Numbered from the stretch's first letter, positions 45,901 through 61,014 are shown. The stretch is 64,000 nt of DNA from Candidatus Methylospira mobilis (GCF_009498235.1 NZ_CP044205.1:3225389-3289388), one strand, 5' to 3'. Notes: generated by a model not told the origin, from the letters alone. Numbers and translations are program-made.

Positions 45901-47117
45901 GGACTTTCGCGTTCCACCATTTTCTTGGCCGCCTTGATGGTCGTGGCCTGACCTCGAAACTGCAGCTTGCTGAAAATAAACGGCTTGAACAGCTCCAATG
46001 CCATTTTCTTGGGCAAACCACACTGGTGCAGCTTCAACGTTGGCCCGACCACGATCACCGAGCGGCCGGAATAGTCGACGCGCTTACCCAGCAGGTTCTG
46101 CCGGAAACGACCCTGCTTGCCCTTGATCATATCGGCAAGCGATTTTAGCGGGCGCTTGTTTGAACCGGTAATCGCGCGGCCGCGGCGACCGTTATCCAGC
46201 AGAGCATCAACCGATTCCTGCAGCATGCGCTTTTCGTTACGCACGATGATATCCGGCGCATTCAGATCCAGCAGGCGCTTCAGGCGGTTGTTGCGATTGA
46301 TGACGCGGCGATAGAGGTCATTCAGGTCGGAAGTAGCAAAACGGCCGCCATCCAGAGGCACCAGAGGGCGCAGTTCCGGCGGCAATACCGGCAGCACGGT
46401 CATGACCATCCATTCCGGTTTATTGTTAGAGCTGATCAGCGACTCTATGGCCTTCAGGCGCTTGGTATGCTTCTTTATCTTGGTTTCGGAGTTGGTCGCA
46501 TCGATTTCCTCGCGCAAACGCTGAACTTCTTCCTGAAGATCCATGGTTTTCATCATGTCGCGTATCGCTTCGGCGCCCATTTTGGCCGACAGCTCATCGC
46601 CGTACTGCTGCGTGGCTTCGTTGTACTCGTCATCCGTCAACAACTGACCGCGCTCGTAAGGCGTAGTACCCGGCTGAATCACGACAAAAGACTCGAAATA
46701 AAGCACGCGCTCGATTTCACGCAGAGTCATGTCGAGCAGCAGGGCGATTCTCGACGGCAGCGACTTTAAAAACCAGATGTGAGCGACCGGGCTGGCCAGC
46801 TCGATATGGCCCATACGCTCACGCCGGACTTTCGACAATGTAACCTCGACACCGCATTTTTCGCAGATAACACCGCGATGTTTAAGCCGTTTGTATTTGC
46901 CGCACAAGCACTCGTAATCGCTGACCGGCCCGAAAATCTTTGCACAGAACAATCCATCCCGCTCCGGTTTAAAGGTGCGGTAATTAATGGTTTCCGGCTT
47001 TTTTACCTCTCCGTACGACCAGGAACGTATCATGTCGGGCGAAGCCAGACTGATACGAATGCCGTCGAACTCTTCGGTCTGACTCTGACGCTTCAAAAAG
47101 TTAATTAGGTCTTTCAC
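42912..47117 (-). CDS. rpoC: RNA polymerase beta' subunit
   Basis: 1,401 residues with a GTG start at 47117 after a TAGGAG site. The zinc site [20 protein letters not shown] is near residue 70, the catalytic loop [12 protein letters not shown] near 460, and a second zinc site (CxxxxxxCxxCYGxxLG) lies past residue 800. Length and motifs are standard. It ends the rplKAJL–rpoBC block. Confidence 0.98.
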   Translation of the reverse strand: MKDLINFLKRQSQTEEFDGIRISLASPDMIRSWSYGEVKKPETINYRTFKPERDGLFCAKIFGPVSDYECLCGKYKRLKHRGVICEKCGVEVTLSKVRRERMGHIELASPVAHIWFLKSLPSRIALLLDMTLREIERVLYFESFVVIQPGTTPYERGQLLTDDEYNEATQQYGDELSAKMGAEAIRDMMKTMDLQEEVQRLREEIDATNSETKIKKHTKRLKAIESLISSNNKPEWMVMTVLPVLPPELRPLVPLDGGRFATSDLNDLYRRVINRNNRLKRLLDLNAPDIIVRNEKRMLQESVDALLDNGRRGRAITGSNKRPLKSLADMIKGKQGRFRQNLLGKRVDYSGRSVIVVGPTLKLHQCGLPKKMALELFKPFIFSKLQFRGQATTIKAAKKMVERESPEVWDILDEVIREHPVMLNRAPTLHRLGIQAFEPTLVEGKAIQLHPLVCTAFNADFDGDQMAVHVPLSLEAQLEARTLMMATNNILSPANGEPIINPTQDVVLGLYYMSRERVGATGEGMIFSDTDEVLRGYQNHKLDLQAKVTVRIREVLLDEDGALLPPAVRRVQTTAGRAIIWTIVPEGMSFEMVNQDMTKKAISRLLNHCYRTLGVKTSVVFADQLMYLGFSYATRAGVSIGFEDMAVPPRKHEIISAAEQEVKEIQNQYASGLVTDGERYNKVVDIWSHANDQVAKVMMEGLGTEQAVGKDGQVIQQKSFNSIYMMADSGARGSAAQIRQLAGMRGLMAKPDGSIIETPITANFREGLDVLQYFISTHGARKGLADTALKTANSGYLTRRLVDVAQDLVITNVDCGTNEGLLMSPLIEGGDVVEPLAERVLGRVLAEDVLQPGSNNVIVSAGTLLDETWVAVLEDYSVDIVRVRSVITCRNRHGVCASCYGRDLGRGHQVNIGEAVGVIAAQSIGEPGTQLTMRTFHIGGAASRSAAISNVEVKSGGTIKLNNLKTVENKDGLLVAVSRSGEVSVIDEHGRERERYKIPYGSVLSVKDGSAIRGGQVVVNWDPHTHPVVTEVKGRAQLVDFVDGVTVREQSDEVTGLSSMVVIDPKQRGGAGKELRPLVKLVDDDGNDILIPSTEIAAQYFLPAGAIIGIRDGDRVEVGDVLARIPQESSKTRDITGGLPRVADLFEARKTKDPAILAEATGTISFGKETKGKRRIVITDPAGVMHEAMIPKWRHVTVFEGEHVEQGETIAEGELTPHDILRLRGVADLASYLVKEIQDVYRLQGVKINDKHIEVIIRQMLRKVEITSPGDTVFLKGEQVDRARFAEENERVEAEGKIPACYEAILMGITKASLSTESFISAASFQETTRVLTEAAIRGLGDKLMGLKENVIVGRLIPAGTGLAYHLSRKDKTRGAEEDVAEAQTIDTGEVEAALKQALNM

Positions 47118-47200
47118 GCAAAACTCCTACATATTCTGTTCTGGCAACGCCCCGGTCCACAGGGAAACCGGGGTACCTGGGACATATCGCAACAAGCCGG

Positions 47201-51277
<4,077 letters not shown>

Positions 51278-51450
51278 TTTTGGTTCCTTACCCACTAAAT
51301 TTGCCTGAACTGGATACTGCGGAGTATTTGCGACACATCCCGGCCCGCAATTAAAGCCGTTGTCGCGTAGCCTGGACATCCTAAGGATGCTGGAGCTTTA
51401 TATTCTGATTGATGCAGACCCCCGACCGTATGCATCGTAAGTGTAACGCC

Positions 51451-51478
51451 AAAAGGCCGGCAGCAGCAGCTACCGGCC
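51451..51478 (-). terminator. attenuator-like hairpin between rplL and rpoB
   Basis: On the minus strand GGCCGGTAGC and the complementary CTGCCGGCC form a stem capped by a small loop, followed by TTTTGG. Position and form match the partial terminator known between rplL and rpoB in E. coli, which lowers rpoBC expression relative to ribosomal proteins. The U-run is short, so leaky termination is expected. Confidence 0.65.
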
Positions 51479-51515
51479 AATGGGTCTATCTACTAAGTAC
51501 TTGGTTTTACCCAAC

Positions 51516-51890
51516 TTACTTGATGTCAACAGCTGCGCCAGCCTCTTCCAACTTCTTCTTCAGCGCGTCCGCGTCGGCCTTGCTGATTGCTTCCTTGACG
51601 GTAGAAGGCACGCCCTCTACAAGGTCTTTCGCCTCTTTGAGGCCCAGCCCGGTTACTTCGCGCACAACCTTGATCACGTTAACCTTGTTGGCGCCAAAGC
51701 TGGTCAATACCACGTCAAACTCGGTCTTTTCTTCCGCGGCAGGTGCAGCGGCCGCGGCCGGAGCCGCAACAGCAACGGCGGCTGCAGCGGAAACACCAAA
51801 CTTTTCTTCCATCGCTGAAATCAGATCAACGACTTCCAGCACTGTCATATTGGAAATTGCTTCCAGTATATCGTCTTTTGAAATAGCCAT
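51516..51890 (-). CDS. rplL: 50S ribosomal protein L7/L12
   Basis: 124 residues starting [20 protein letters not shown] after GGAGTTAATA. An N-terminal dimerisation helix pair, an Ala-rich hinge (about residues 35–55) and the C-terminal factor-binding domain ([21 protein letters not shown]) are present. It forms the ribosome stalk with L10 and is co-transcribed with rplJ. Confidence 0.97.
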   Translation of the reverse strand: MAISKDDILEAISNMTVLEVVDLISAMEEKFGVSAAAAVAVAAPAAAAAPAAEEKTEFDVVLTSFGANKVNVIKVVREVTGLGLKEAKDLVEGVPSTVKEAISKADADALKKKLEEAGAAVDIK

Positions 51891-51926
51891 TATTAACTCC
51901 AAAATTCTAAATCAACCAAGCAGGCT

Positions 51927-52454
51927 TTATGCCGCTTGTTTCTGGTCTCGTATTGCTGCAATCGTTCTTGTCAGTTTCGCGTGCGGTTCGGCAAGCGTCC
52001 TTACAAATTTTTCGATTGGTGCCTTCATAGTACCCATCAATATCGCAATTGCTTCATCTCTTGTCGGCAGTTTCGACAGCCTTTCGAGTTCGGATGCGCC
52101 GTACTGTTTACCGCCAACCGCAACAAGCTTGGTTACCAGCTTGTCGTGAGTTTTGGCAAATGCGCCGATAACGCGCGCGGCGGAACCCGGATCTTCCAGA
52201 GAAAAAGCCAGCAATAGCGGTCCGACCAAACCATCCTGCATGCAGGCGAACTCGGTCCCTTCGACAGCCTTGCGCGCCAAGGTGTTCTTGACAACGCGAA
52301 GATACACGCCGGATGCGCGTGCGGTCTTCCGAAGCTCGGTGAGCTCCGAGACTGTCAAACCACGATACTCCGCAGCAACTGCGGAATGGGCTTGAGCGGC
52401 AATAGCAGCAACTTCAGCGACGACAGCTTTCTTGTCATCTATTCGCAATGCCAC
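51927..52454 (-). CDS. rplJ: 50S ribosomal protein L10
   Basis: 175 residues. The GTG at 52454 was chosen because GGAGGTGACT precedes it and the protein then reads VALRIDDKKAVVAEV, matching the family start. Its C-terminal helix binds L7/L12 dimers. Expression is likely controlled by binding of the L10–L12 complex to the leader RNA upstream. Confidence 0.97.
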   Translation of the reverse strand: MALRIDDKKAVVAEVAAIAAQAHSAVAAEYRGLTVSELTELRKTARASGVYLRVVKNTLARKAVEGTEFACMQDGLVGPLLLAFSLEDPGSAARVIGAFAKTHDKLVTKLVAVGGKQYGASELERLSKLPTRDEAIAILMGTMKAPIEKFVRTLAEPHAKLTRTIAAIRDQKQAA

Positions 52455-52562
52455 AGTCACCTCCATCTTACAAAATTCTGAATGTTTTTATTCACTCAGA
52501 GCCAATCTCCGGAATCGTCCAGAGCACTAACGGCTCCTTCGCCACTAACAGGGCTAGGGTAT

Positions 52563-52617
52563 ACCGTCTGCGCGGGCATGATTAAGCACCTTGTTACGGA
52601 TGCGCCTGCGGTCTTTG
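52563..52617 (-). promoter_or_regulatory. ribosomal protein L10 leader
   Basis: The minus strand contains AAAGACCGCAGGCGC, then GTGCTTAATCATGCC and GCGCAGACGGT. Two arms, GACCGCAGGC and GCGCAGACGGT, frame the conserved CTTAAT. This is the core of L10 leader RNAs, where the L10–L12 complex binds to repress rplJL translation. It begins about 160 bases before the rplJ start. Confidence 0.75.
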
Positions 52618-53032
52618 ACGGTCGACGGCAACAAGCCGGCGACCCAAAGTTTTTAAATCGCTCCCCTTATCATCTCACCAGTGTTGTTGGCTTCGGGAAC
52701 CCTATCCCCTTCGGTAGAGAGTAGTCTCCGGGAAAAGCGCATTCGGTTTATTAAAACCTTATCGTAACTATTCCGTAACTGCCGTTGAGCCGTAACCGAA
52801 ACACTCGGTATGAGGCAAGCCCGTCGGGACAAGCGCGGAAGCGTATCGGGCGGCATTAACCACGCTGCGATTCCGCCCTGGAAGCCCTCTCCATCCATCC
52901 GAACCTTAGCAGGTCTCGCCTCTCTTCATTTCCAGCTGGCCCGCTTGATAGTTACGTTTTATCTTGTTACAGCAGCGGTTGAGCCTTCCCTCCTATCCTA
53001 CCGGAGGGAGGGCAAACTCGGGCTAGAGCCAA
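52618..53032 (-). other. rplA–rplJ spacer (upstream part)
   Basis: No gene is present. The minus strand has a hairpin CCCTCC/GGAGGG (within 52985–53013) soon after the rplA stop and several leader-like pairings. In E. coli a separate promoter for rplJL–rpoBC lies in this spacer, and one is plausible here, but I could not define its boxes. Confidence 0.4.
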
Positions 53033-53728
53033 TTAAACAGCCAACCCACTGTGATCGACCGAAATGCCGGGACCCATGGTTGAGGAAACCGTTACTTTTT
53101 TCAGATAAATACCTTTGGAGGTACTCGGCTTCAACTTTTTAAGGTCGACCAATAACGCTTCGAGGTTTTCTTTCAGCGCGGCTTCGTCAAAGCTGACTTT
53201 ACCGATCGTGCAATGGATAATGCCTTTCTTATCAGTTCTGTAGCGCACCTGCCCTGCTTTGGCATTTTTCACTGCCGAAGCAACATCGGGCGTCACTGTA
53301 CCGACTTTCGGATTGGGCATCAAACCGCGTGGACCAAGGATCTGGCCGAGCTGTCCTACCACGCGCATCGCGTCCGGCGCAGCGACAACGACATCGAAAT
53401 CCATCTGTCCGGCTTTGATTTGCGCCGCCAGATCATCCATACCGACGATATCGGCACCTGCGGCTGTCGCCGCATCGGCTGCCGGCCCCTGAGCGAAAAC
53501 CGCAACCCGCACGGTTTTCCCGGTACCACGCGGCAGAACGGTGGCACCGCGTACCGCCTGATCGGACTTTCTGGGATCAACACCCAGATTTACCGCCACA
53601 TCGACCGACTCGACAAACTTTATTTTCGACAGCGACTTCAATAGAGACAAGGCTTCGGTCACCTCGTAAACCTTACCGGCCTCGACTTTTTCACTGATTT
53701 CCTTAAGTCTTTTCGTTACTTTGGCCAT
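53033..53728 (-). CDS. rplA: 50S ribosomal protein L1
   Basis: 231 residues with family motifs [30 protein letters not shown] and [25 protein letters not shown]. It binds 23S rRNA at the E-site stalk and also represses the rplKA mRNA. Its ATG overlaps the rplK stop by one base (TAATG). Confidence 0.98.
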   Translation of the reverse strand: MAKVTKRLKEISEKVEAGKVYEVTEALSLLKSLSKIKFVESVDVAVNLGVDPRKSDQAVRGATVLPRGTGKTVRVAVFAQGPAADAATAAGADIVGMDDLAAQIKAGQMDFDVVVAAPDAMRVVGQLGQILGPRGLMPNPKVGTVTPDVASAVKNAKAGQVRYRTDKKGIIHCTIGKVSFDEAALKENLEALLVDLKKLKPSTSKGIYLKKVTVSSTMGPGISVDHSGLAV

Positions 53729-54159
53729 TACACACCCTCCACTTCCAATCCCATGCTACGCGCGCTACCCGCTATGGTGCGAATTGCCGCATCCAGGTTC
53801 GCAGCAGTAAGATCAGGTTCTTTTGCCTTGGCAATTTCCGCCAGCTGATCGCGCGTTACCTTGCCTACCTTGTTGGTATTGGGATTGCTGCTGCCGCTTT
53901 TAAGTCCTGCCGCCTTTTTCAGCAGTATGGAAGCCGGTGGTGTTTTTGTAATAAAAGTGAAGCTTTTGTCGCTGTATACTGTAATCACGACAGGCAGAGG
54001 CAGACCCTTTTCCACATTCTGTGTTTGCGCGTTGAACGCTTTACAGAACTCCATGATGTTCACCCCGCGCTGGCCTAATGCCGGTCCGACCGGTGGACTC
54101 GGATTTGCCTCGCCCGCCTTCACCTGCAACTTGATATATGCAGTTATCTTTTTTGCCAT
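53728..54159 (-). CDS. rplK: 50S ribosomal protein L11
   Basis: 143 residues: [34 protein letters not shown] and the rRNA-binding C-terminal domain ending [14 protein letters not shown]. It is part of the GTPase-associated centre and needed for the stringent response. It lies downstream of nusG. Confidence 0.98.
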   Translation of the reverse strand: MAKKITAYIKLQVKAGEANPSPPVGPALGQRGVNIMEFCKAFNAQTQNVEKGLPLPVVITVYSDKSFTFITKTPPASILLKKAAGLKSGSSNPNTNKVGKVTRDQLAEIAKAKEPDLTAANLDAAIRTIAGSARSMGLEVEGV

Positions 54160-54279
54160 TTCAACTCCCGTGGGTTTAGCGCCTGAGCAATCAGGCTCCC
54201 CTTATTCAACCATGTAATAAAATCGAAAATCTCTTTATTTGCGACAGACAATAGTCACCCGCAGCAGGAAGGCAAAACC

Positions 54280-54843
54280 TTATCCCTTCTCCACCTGACC
54301 GAAATCCAGCTCGACAGGCGTTGCACGCCCGAATATAAGCACGGATATACGCAGTTTGCTTTTTTCGTAGGCGACCTCTTCGACTACGCCGTTAAAGTCC
54401 TTGAACGGCCCATCGACAACACGGACAACTTCTCCCGCTTCGAACAGCACCTTGGGCCGCGGTCGGCTGGTGCCGGTTTCGACTCGATTCAATATCGTAT
54501 CGGCTTCCACATCCGTAATGCTGCGAGGATGATCCGTAGTACCGCCGATAAAGCCGAGCACTCTGGGAATATCCCTGAGGAAATGCAGCATTTTTCTATG
54601 TTCTTCCAACTGTTCAGCTGGTTTCGGAATCTCTTCCATCTGCACCAGAACATAGCCTGGAAAGAATTTTCTTTCGCTTTTGCGTTGTTGGCCGTTACGC
54701 ATTTCCACAACTTCTTCGGTAGGCACAAGCACTTTGCCGAAATAGTCTTCCATACCGTCCCTGACTATCCTTTCCTCAAGTGTTTTCTTTACCTGATTTT
54801 CAAAATTCGAAAACGCCTGAATAACGTACCAACGTAACCCCAT
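54280..54843 (-). CDS. nusG: transcription termination/antitermination protein NusG
   Basis: 187 residues. The N-terminal NGN domain ([47 protein letters not shown]) is followed by the KOW domain ([20 protein letters not shown]). It links RNA polymerase to Rho and to the ribosome. It is 1 bp from secE, the usual pair. Confidence 0.97.
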   Translation of the reverse strand: MGLRWYVIQAFSNFENQVKKTLEERIVRDGMEDYFGKVLVPTEEVVEMRNGQQRKSERKFFPGYVLVQMEEIPKPAEQLEEHRKMLHFLRDIPRVLGFIGGTTDHPRSITDVEADTILNRVETGTSRPRPKVLFEAGEVVRVVDGPFKDFNGVVEEVAYEKSKLRISVLIFGRATPVELDFGQVEKG

Positions 54844-54844
54844 T

Positions 54845-55225
54845 TCAAACCCTCTGTCCGGTCAACAGACCGACACCCCAAAACAACACCATATCCAGCA
54901 ACCAAAGGATAAGCCCGACGACAAAAACCAGCGCCACCACAACCAGGGTCGATTGCATCGTTTCCTGGCGCGTGGGCCAGATAACTTTCCTTACTTCCTG
55001 GCGCGATTCCTTAAGGTAGGATGCTGTAAGCCTGCCTATGGCGGTAGTCAGCACTATACCTACCGATACGCCACCGATAACCAGAATACCGAGTACTCTA
55101 TAAAGCGTCGGATAAGCTGAGAAATAGTAAAATCCTGCAATCCCTGCCACAAGCAAACTGATGGAAAGTATCAGTTTTAAAGTATCGATTACCGACGACT
55201 TACCCGGTTGTTGTTGATCTGACAT
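54845..55225 (-). CDS. secE: preprotein translocase subunit SecE
   Basis: 126 residues with three membrane helices and the conserved cytoplasmic motif [28 protein letters not shown] before the last helix. Three-helix SecE is the E. coli type. It is part of the SecYEG channel. It is between tRNA-Trp and nusG. Confidence 0.96.
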   Translation of the reverse strand: MSDQQQPGKSSVIDTLKLILSISLLVAGIAGFYYFSAYPTLYRVLGILVIGGVSVGIVLTTAIGRLTASYLKESRQEVRKVIWPTRQETMQSTLVVVALVFVVGLILWLLDMVLFWGVGLLTGQRV

Positions 55226-55276
55226 CGACGCACTCTGCGGCTATTGACGAGACTATTCAGTCTTGCGAGGTGAAAA

Positions 55277-55352
55277 TGGCAGGCCAGGAGGGGCTCGAAC
55301 CCCCAACCGCCGGTTTTGGAGACCGGAACTCTACCAATTGAGCTACTGACCT
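55277..55352 (-). tRNA. trnW: tRNA-Trp (anticodon CCA)
   Basis: 76 nt with a full cloverleaf: acceptor AGGTCAG/CTGGCCT, anticodon loop CTCCAAA (CCA at 55317–55319), T-loop GTTCGAGC, and encoded CCA. Its place between tuf and secE is conserved in gammaproteobacteria. Confidence 0.97.
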
Positions 55353-55419
55353 ATACCTGCACGCGAGTCCCGGCACTGCATACACAGCGCCGTTCAACTC
55401 CGTTAATACTTACACTTTT

Positions 55420-56610
55420 TTACTCGAGAATCTTGGAGACCACGCCGGCGCCGACAGTGCGCCCACCTTCGCGTATCGCGAAACGCAAACCATCCTCCAT
55501 TGCGATAGGCGCTATCAACTTCACATTGATCTTTATATTGTCTCCCGGCATAACCATTTCCACACCCTCAGGAAGGCTGACCGCACCGGTTACGTCCGTG
55601 GTACGGAAATAGAACTGCGGGCGGTAGTTACTGAAAAACGGAGTATGGCGGCCGCCTTCATCCTTCGACAATACATAGATTTCCGCTTCGAAATGGGCGT
55701 GCGGTTTGATCGTACCCGGTTTCGCCAGCACCTGACCACGCTCCACATCCTCGCGCTTGGTGCCACGCAGCAATACGCCTACGTTATCTCCAGCCAGACC
55801 TTCATCAAGCAATTTACGGAACATTTCGACGCCGGTGCATGTGGTTTTTACCGTTGCCTTAAGACCGACTATCTCTACTTCCTCGCCTACCTTGACCTTG
55901 CCGCGCTCAACGCGGCCGGTGACCACGGTGCCGCGACCTGAGATAGAGAACACATCTTCGATTGGCATCAGGAATGGCTTATCGATCGGACGCTCGGGCA
56001 ACGGAATATAGCTATCCATCGCTTCAACCAATTTGATAACAGCCGGCACGCCGATGTCGCTTTGATCGCCTTCCAGCGCCTTCAGCGCTGACCCGATGAT
56101 AATAGGTGTATCATCGCCCGGAAAGTCGTACTTGCTAAGCAGTTCGCGCACCTCCATTTCAACCAGCTCGATCAACTCGGCGTCGTCGACCATATCAGCC
56201 TTGTTCAGGAAGACCACGATATAGGGAACACCCACCTGACGAGCAAGGAGAATATGCTCGCGAGTCTGCGGCATAGGGCCGTCGGCAGCCGAGCAAACCA
56301 GAATCGCGCCATCCATCTGCGCCGCACCGGTAATCATGTTCTTTACATAGTCAGCATGACCCGGACAGTCCACATGAGCGTAATGACGTTGTGTCGATTC
56401 GTACTCAACATGCGCGGTTGCAATGGTAATGCCGCGAGCCCGCTCTTCAGGAGCCGCGTCGATCTGATCGTAAGCCTTGAACTCGCCACCGTGCAGCCCG
56501 GCCATTACCTTGGTCAGCGCTGCCGTCAGCGTAGTCTTGCCGTGATCGACGTGACCGATCGTTCCTACGTTTACATGCGGCTTGGTACGCGAAAACTTCT
56601 CTTTTGACAT
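55420..56610 (-). CDS. tuf: translation elongation factor Tu
   Basis: 396 residues: G1 [14 protein letters not shown] (switch I), [24 protein letters not shown] and NKAD motifs, with domains 2 and 3 complete to VSKILE. It delivers aminoacyl-tRNA to the ribosome. It is embedded in a tRNA cluster: Tyr, Gly and Thr genes upstream and Trp downstream. Confidence 0.98.
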   Translation of the reverse strand: MSKEKFSRTKPHVNVGTIGHVDHGKTTLTAALTKVMAGLHGGEFKAYDQIDAAPEERARGITIATAHVEYESTQRHYAHVDCPGHADYVKNMITGAAQMDGAILVCSAADGPMPQTREHILLARQVGVPYIVVFLNKADMVDDAELIELVEMEVRELLSKYDFPGDDTPIIIGSALKALEGDQSDIGVPAVIKLVEAMDSYIPLPERPIDKPFLMPIEDVFSISGRGTVVTGRVERGKVKVGEEVEIVGLKATVKTTCTGVEMFRKLLDEGLAGDNVGVLLRGTKREDVERGQVLAKPGTIKPHAHFEAEIYVLSKDEGGRHTPFFSNYRPQFYFRTTDVTGAVSLPEGVEMVMPGDNIKINVKLIAPIAMEDGLRFAIREGGRTVGAGVVSKILE

Positions 56611-56657
56611 CCGCCATTCCTCTCAAAATAACTGAATGAAACTTCATTTATAAAATA

Positions 56658-56733
<76 letters not shown>

Positions 56734-56738
56734 GCAAC

Positions 56739-56812
56739 TGGAGCGGGTGATGGGAATCGAACCCACGCCATCAGCTTGGAAGGCTGAGGTTCTACCGTTG
56801 AACTACACCCGC
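56739..56812 (-). tRNA. trnG: tRNA-Gly (anticodon TCC)
   Basis: 74 nt: acceptor GCGGGTG/CACCCGC, anticodon loop CTTCCAA, T-arm GGGTTCGATTCCC and encoded CCA. Five bases separate it from tRNA-Thr. Confidence 0.97.
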
Positions 56813-56823
56813 ATTCTAAATCA

Positions 56824-56908
<85 letters not shown>

Positions 56909-56993
56909 TTAAAATCAGTCCTTCATTATCTACCAGATAATTTACTCAGTCAAGCTTTTTACAGCACAAAATAGACATTATCCTGACCACCCC

Positions 56994-57575
56994 CTAAGCG
57001 ACCGTGTGCATTTCACTTATTACCCGATCCAGCTTACCGGTGACAAGATCCGGAAATAAGCCGAACGCACGCACAACAGCACTTTCCAGCAAAACCGAGT
57101 CTCCCGGACCGGGAGGCGTCAGCACATAGCCAGCGACGGCTGTGCGCTCCCGAGGGTGGCCAATACCGATTCTCAGCCGCCAAAAATCTGCCGACCCGAG
57201 GCTGGCGATAATATCGCGCAGACCATTGTGTCCGCCATGCCCTCCGCCGCGCTTCAGCCTGAGCGTGCCGGGCGCGAAATCCAGCTCATCGTGCACAACC
57301 AGTATCTGCTCACAATCTATCCGGTAGAAACGTGACAGCGCAGCAACCGCGCCACCACTACGATTCATGAATTGCATGGGCTTCAATAGATAGACCGCTT
57401 CGCCCTGCACATCAATGCGCGCAACCGCACCCCGAGTCCGCGCATCGGCAGAAAACGATGCGCCTGTGCGCGCAGCTATTTCATCCAGAACCCAAAACCC
57501 GGCATTATGCCGGGTTCGAGCATATTGCGGCGTCGGATTACCGAGACCGGCAATTAATCTGAAATTACAGGACAC
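56994..57575 (-). CDS. pth: peptidyl-tRNA hydrolase
   Basis: 193 residues with a GTG start. The family core is LIAGLGNPTPQYARTRHNAGFWVLDEIA with the catalytic His, then LKPMQFMNRSGGAV, ILVVHDELDFAPGTLRLKRGGGHGGHNGLRDI. It recycles tRNA from drop-off peptidyl-tRNAs. It is 25 bp downstream of rplY. Confidence 0.97.
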   Translation of the reverse strand: MSCNFRLIAGLGNPTPQYARTRHNAGFWVLDEIAARTGASFSADARTRGAVARIDVQGEAVYLLKPMQFMNRSGGAVAALSRFYRIDCEQILVVHDELDFAPGTLRLKRGGGHGGHNGLRDIIASLGSADFWRLRIGIGHPRERTAVAGYVLTPPGPGDSVLLESAVVRAFGLFPDLVTGKLDRVISEMHTVA

Positions 57576-57599
57576 ACCTGTACTAAAATCAAATTCGCT

Positions 57600-58199
57600 T
57601 TACTCGGCAGCGTCGGAAGTGCGCGGCGCATGAATGGCGGCCACCAGTTGGTCATGATCTGCGCCGTGCTGCAACTCGGGAACTTCCACACCTGGCGGCA
57701 GCTTCAAACCGGAAAGATGAATCGCGTCGCCTATATCCAGATCAGCCAAATCAACCGCGATAAACTCGGGCAGATGCTGAGGCAGACACTCAACCTCAAC
57801 CTCCGCCATGCCATGCGCCACCACACCGCCACTGCGCTTGACACCCACGGCGATATCCTGATTGATAAAGTGCAATGGAACATGAACGCGCAGCTTATCC
57901 TTTTCGCTTACGCGCAAAAAATCCATATGCATGATAATCGGACGACTCGGATGCCGCTCCAGCGCTTTAAGAATAACGCGCTCCTGTTTGCCGTCAAACT
58001 TCAGACTCAGTATATGCGAGTACACCGCGTCGTTGCCAAGACGCTTCACCACCTGATTATGACTCAGGTTCAACTTAAGCGGATCGGCACCGCCGCCATA
58101 AACAATTGCCGGCACCTTGCCTGTCCGCCGCGTACGGCGCGCATCACCCTTACCGGATCCTGTTCTCAATTCCGCATCAAACTCAAAACTGCCTACCAT
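57600..58199 (-). CDS. rplY: 50S ribosomal protein L25/general stress protein Ctc
   Basis: 199 residues: an N-terminal L25 5S-rRNA-binding domain (FDAELRTGSGKGDARRTRRTGKVPAIVYG) and a C-terminal TL5-like beta domain (VHVPLHFINQDIAVGVKRSGGVVAHGMAEVEVECLP). The two-domain length marks the Ctc type, not the short E. coli RplY. GGAGAATAAAG precedes the ATG. Confidence 0.95.
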   Translation of the reverse strand: MVGSFEFDAELRTGSGKGDARRTRRTGKVPAIVYGGGADPLKLNLSHNQVVKRLGNDAVYSHILSLKFDGKQERVILKALERHPSRPIIMHMDFLRVSEKDKLRVHVPLHFINQDIAVGVKRSGGVVAHGMAEVEVECLPQHLPEFIAVDLADLDIGDAIHLSGLKLPPGVEVPELQHGADHDQLVAAIHAPRTSDAAE

Positions 58200-58247
58200 C
58201 TTTATTCTCCAAATACTCTAAGCAGGTTAACAAAACAAAAGCACTAT

Positions 58248-59201
58248 CTAATCAACGTACAATGAACTTACCGACTCGCCCACGGCAATACGCCGTATAG
58301 TTTCGGCCAGCATCTCCGCCGCGCTCAAAACGCGTATGCGTTCGCACGCCGCAGCGTCGGGGCGTAATGGGATGGTATCGGTCACGACCAGCTCATCCAG
58401 CACCGAAGATTTTATATTTTGAAGAGCAGATCCGGACAGCACGGCATGCGTACAATAGGCAACCACCTTTATCGCACCATGCTCCTTTAATGCCAAAGCC
58501 GCTTTACACAGCGTACCCGCGGTATCAACAATATCGTCCACCATGACACAGGTACGCCCACGAACGTCGCCAATAATATTCATTACCTTGGATTCATTGG
58601 CGCGCGGGCGGCGCTTATCGATAATTGCCAGATCGGCATCATCAAGACGCTTCGCCAGTGCTCTCGCCCTGACAACGCCACCCACATCAGGCGAAACCAC
58701 CATCAAATTCTGGTATTGCTGACGCCAGACATCCCCCAACAGAATGGGGGACGCATAGACGTTATCGACCGGCACATCAAAAAACCCCTGAATCTGATCC
58801 GCATGCAAATCCACAGTCAACACGCGATCCGCACCTGCACTGGTTATCAGTTTCGCTACCAGCTTCGCGGAAATAGGCACGCGAGCCGAACGCGTGCGGC
58901 GATCCTGGCGCGAATAACCGTAGTAAGGAATCACCGCCGTAATCAGCGAGGCCGACGAACGCCGGAAAGCGTCTATCATGATCAGCAACTCGACCAGATT
59001 CTCGTTGATGGGCGCGCAGGTCGGCTGAACTATAAAAACCTCCCTCCCGCGTACATTTTCTTCGATTTCAACGGCAATCTCGCCATCGCTGAAGCGACCA
59101 ACGCTGGCCATTCCCAAACGCATATTGAGTTTATGAACGATGCCCTCGGCCAAGGCAAGGTTGGCGTTTCCCGAAAACACCATGAAGGACGAATCTATCA
59201 T
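58248..59201 (-). CDS. prs: ribose-phosphate pyrophosphokinase
   Basis: 317 residues with the signature [26 protein letters not shown] and the PRPP-binding loop [41 protein letters not shown] binds ATP. It makes PRPP for nucleotide, His and Trp synthesis. Confidence 0.97.
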   Translation of the reverse strand: MIDSSFMVFSGNANLALAEGIVHKLNMRLGMASVGRFSDGEIAVEIEENVRGREVFIVQPTCAPINENLVELLIMIDAFRRSSASLITAVIPYYGYSRQDRRTRSARVPISAKLVAKLITSAGADRVLTVDLHADQIQGFFDVPVDNVYASPILLGDVWRQQYQNLMVVSPDVGGVVRARALAKRLDDADLAIIDKRRPRANESKVMNIIGDVRGRTCVMVDDIVDTAGTLCKAALALKEHGAIKVVAYCTHAVLSGSALQNIKSSVLDELVVTDTIPLRPDAAACERIRVLSAAEMLAETIRRIAVGESVSSLYVD

Positions 59202-59268
59202 GCAATCACTCTCTTGGAGGCTCTATCGCGGACGAATAATTGCCGGTACTTTCAATTAAACATAAATA

Positions 59269-59343
59269 TGGCTGGGGTGCCAGGATTCGAACCTGGGTAT
59301 GCGGGGATCAAAACCCCGTGCCTTACCGCTTGGCGACACCCCA
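59269..59343 (-). tRNA. trnQ: tRNA-Gln (anticodon TTG)
   Basis: 75 nt: acceptor TGGGGTG/CACCCCA, anticodon loop TTTTGAT, T-arm AGGTTCGAATCCT and encoded CCA. It is located between ispE and prs, as in many relatives of E. coli. Confidence 0.97.
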
Positions 59344-59353
59344 AAAAAAGATT

Positions 59354-60220
59354 TCAACCGGGTTCTATACCCAGCCTGTTATGCAACGGCGAAATATTGC
59401 TGCCCTTCGCCACAAAAACCTGCCACTCGCCCGCTGCAAGCTGCTCAGCCGCATGCCGTGCGTCGTGTTCATACTCCAGCACCGCAAAAACGCAAGCTCC
59501 GGTACCCGTCAACCGCGAACCGCCGCAAACCAGCTCCAGGTTGAAAAGCGCCTCCTTCACCAGCGGATAGCGTTCCGTCACCACAGGCAGACAATGATTT
59601 TCTTCATTGCCCCTCAAAAATTCGACCATTGTGATCGGTTTATTATCCCGTGTCAATCCGGGTGCGCCAAATATCGCGCCGGTAGCAACCTGACAATGAG
59701 GCGCAAGCACTACATACCAAGGTTCGGGCAAATCGGGCAAGGCCGTCAAATGTTCGCCCACACCCTCACCCCAGGCCGAAAAACCCCGAACAAACACCGG
59801 TACGTCGGCGCCAAGATTCAAACCAAGCGCGGCAATTTCGTCAAGACCGAAGTGCAGCCGCCACAGCTGGTTAAGCCCCAGCAATACGGTGGCGGCATCC
59901 GAACTCCCCCCGCCGACGCCGCCGCCCATGGGCAGATTTTTTTCCAGATCGATATCAACTCCCAGCAACGGGTTACCGCATGCATCGCGCAAAGCCCTGG
60001 CTGCCCGGACTGCCAAATCGGAATCTTCCGGCACGCCCGGCAGCGGATTGACACGCCGAATCACGCCGTCCTGACGCGGAGTCAGGGTAATCCAGTCGCA
60101 TAAGTCGATAAACTGGAACACGGTCTGCAGTAGATGATAACCGTCCGGCCTGCGCCCGACGATACGCAGCATTAAATTGAGCTTTGCCGGAGCCGGCAAG
60201 CGCAGAGAAGAATCATTCAT
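59354..60220 (-). CDS. ispE: 4-diphosphocytidyl-2-C-methyl-D-erythritol kinase
   Basis: 288 residues of the GHMP kinase family: PAPAKLNLMLRIVGRRPDGYHLLQTVFQF at the start, the ATP loop NLPMGGGVGGGSSDAATVLLGLN and the C-terminal LTGTGACVFAVLE. It is the fourth-stage enzyme of the MEP isoprenoid pathway, whose last two Fe-S enzymes depend on carriers such as ErpA (also in this window). Confidence 0.96.
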   Translation of the reverse strand: MNDSSLRLPAPAKLNLMLRIVGRRPDGYHLLQTVFQFIDLCDWITLTPRQDGVIRRVNPLPGVPEDSDLAVRAARALRDACGNPLLGVDIDLEKNLPMGGGVGGGSSDAATVLLGLNQLWRLHFGLDEIAALGLNLGADVPVFVRGFSAWGEGVGEHLTALPDLPEPWYVVLAPHCQVATGAIFGAPGLTRDNKPITMVEFLRGNEENHCLPVVTERYPLVKEALFNLELVCGGSRLTGTGACVFAVLEYEHDARHAAEQLAAGEWQVFVAKGSNISPLHNRLGIEPG

Positions 60221-60410
60221 GTATCAACCTAAAACAAAAGCAAGCATTCAGCGTGAGCTTATAAAGCGAACCGATGAAGTCGTTAGCGAGGCAAGCCGGA
60301 CGAGATTTGCCAGAGCAAGCTCTCTGCTCCCACTACGGGGACGCAGAAGATCCCGCCTGTTTTACCGCGCCTCCTCATTCAGCGATCATACTGAATACTT
60401 ATAATAAACA

Positions 60411-61004
60411 TTATTTTCCAACCGCCCAGCTATCGACCACCAGCTTCAGCCTGGCATGCTCATTGTTCGCCACCGTCCTGGCCGGCAGTGAAAAACCGTC
60501 AGCCTGATAAGCGCCACTGTAACTCAAGGTCCAACCCTGCTGTACAAACCCTTCTCCGGTCGTCACGGCAGATTCCTGTTGCTGCGCCGGAACGCCCAGC
60601 AGCCAGTAACGCAAAGAACGTAGCGGCACAGGAAAACCGACGCGTTCACGCAAGGCGGAGTCCGGATCGCGTGAAATCTCGGTTTTACCGTTACCTTCAT
60701 TGATATAGATCAGATCGTCCTGCAGAACGACCGACACCGCCCCCTGACTGAATGGACCGGAAATACGCACGCGATCCTGAGCATGATCGTGCTCCCAATG
60801 TAAATTGGCGTTCCACCCATCCTGCCCGCTCTGCACCGCTACGCGCCCCTCCAAAGTCCACACCTCGACTGCGCAAACCCGGCAATCCGCCGTTACAGGC
60901 GGCACGGGCTTTTCGCCTACCATGACCGGAAAGCGGATCGCGCAGGCGCCGACCAGGCACAGCGCCAATAGCAGCCAACTCCGCAGCGCAAGAAGCACCG
61001 TCAT
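60411..61004 (-). CDS. lolB: outer-membrane lipoprotein receptor LolB
   Basis: 197 residues from the ATG at 61004. A lipoprotein signal (LLALCLVGAC, lipobox at Cys) is followed by the LolB beta-barrel half: WTLEGRVAVQSGQDGWNANLHWEHD, QGAVSVVLQDDLIYI and LRSLRYWLLGVP. It receives lipoproteins from LolA and inserts them into the outer membrane. Its gene starts 10 bp after the TPR lipoprotein gene and lies upstream of ispE. The 190 bp between lolB and ispE contain no gene. Confidence 0.92.
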   Translation of the reverse strand: MTVLLALRSWLLLALCLVGACAIRFPVMVGEKPVPPVTADCRVCAVEVWTLEGRVAVQSGQDGWNANLHWEHDHAQDRVRISGPFSQGAVSVVLQDDLIYINEGNGKTEISRDPDSALRERVGFPVPLRSLRYWLLGVPAQQQESAVTTGEGFVQQGWTLSYSGAYQADGFSLPARTVANNEHARLKLVVDSWAVGK

Positions 61005-61014
61005 ATTCACGCGC

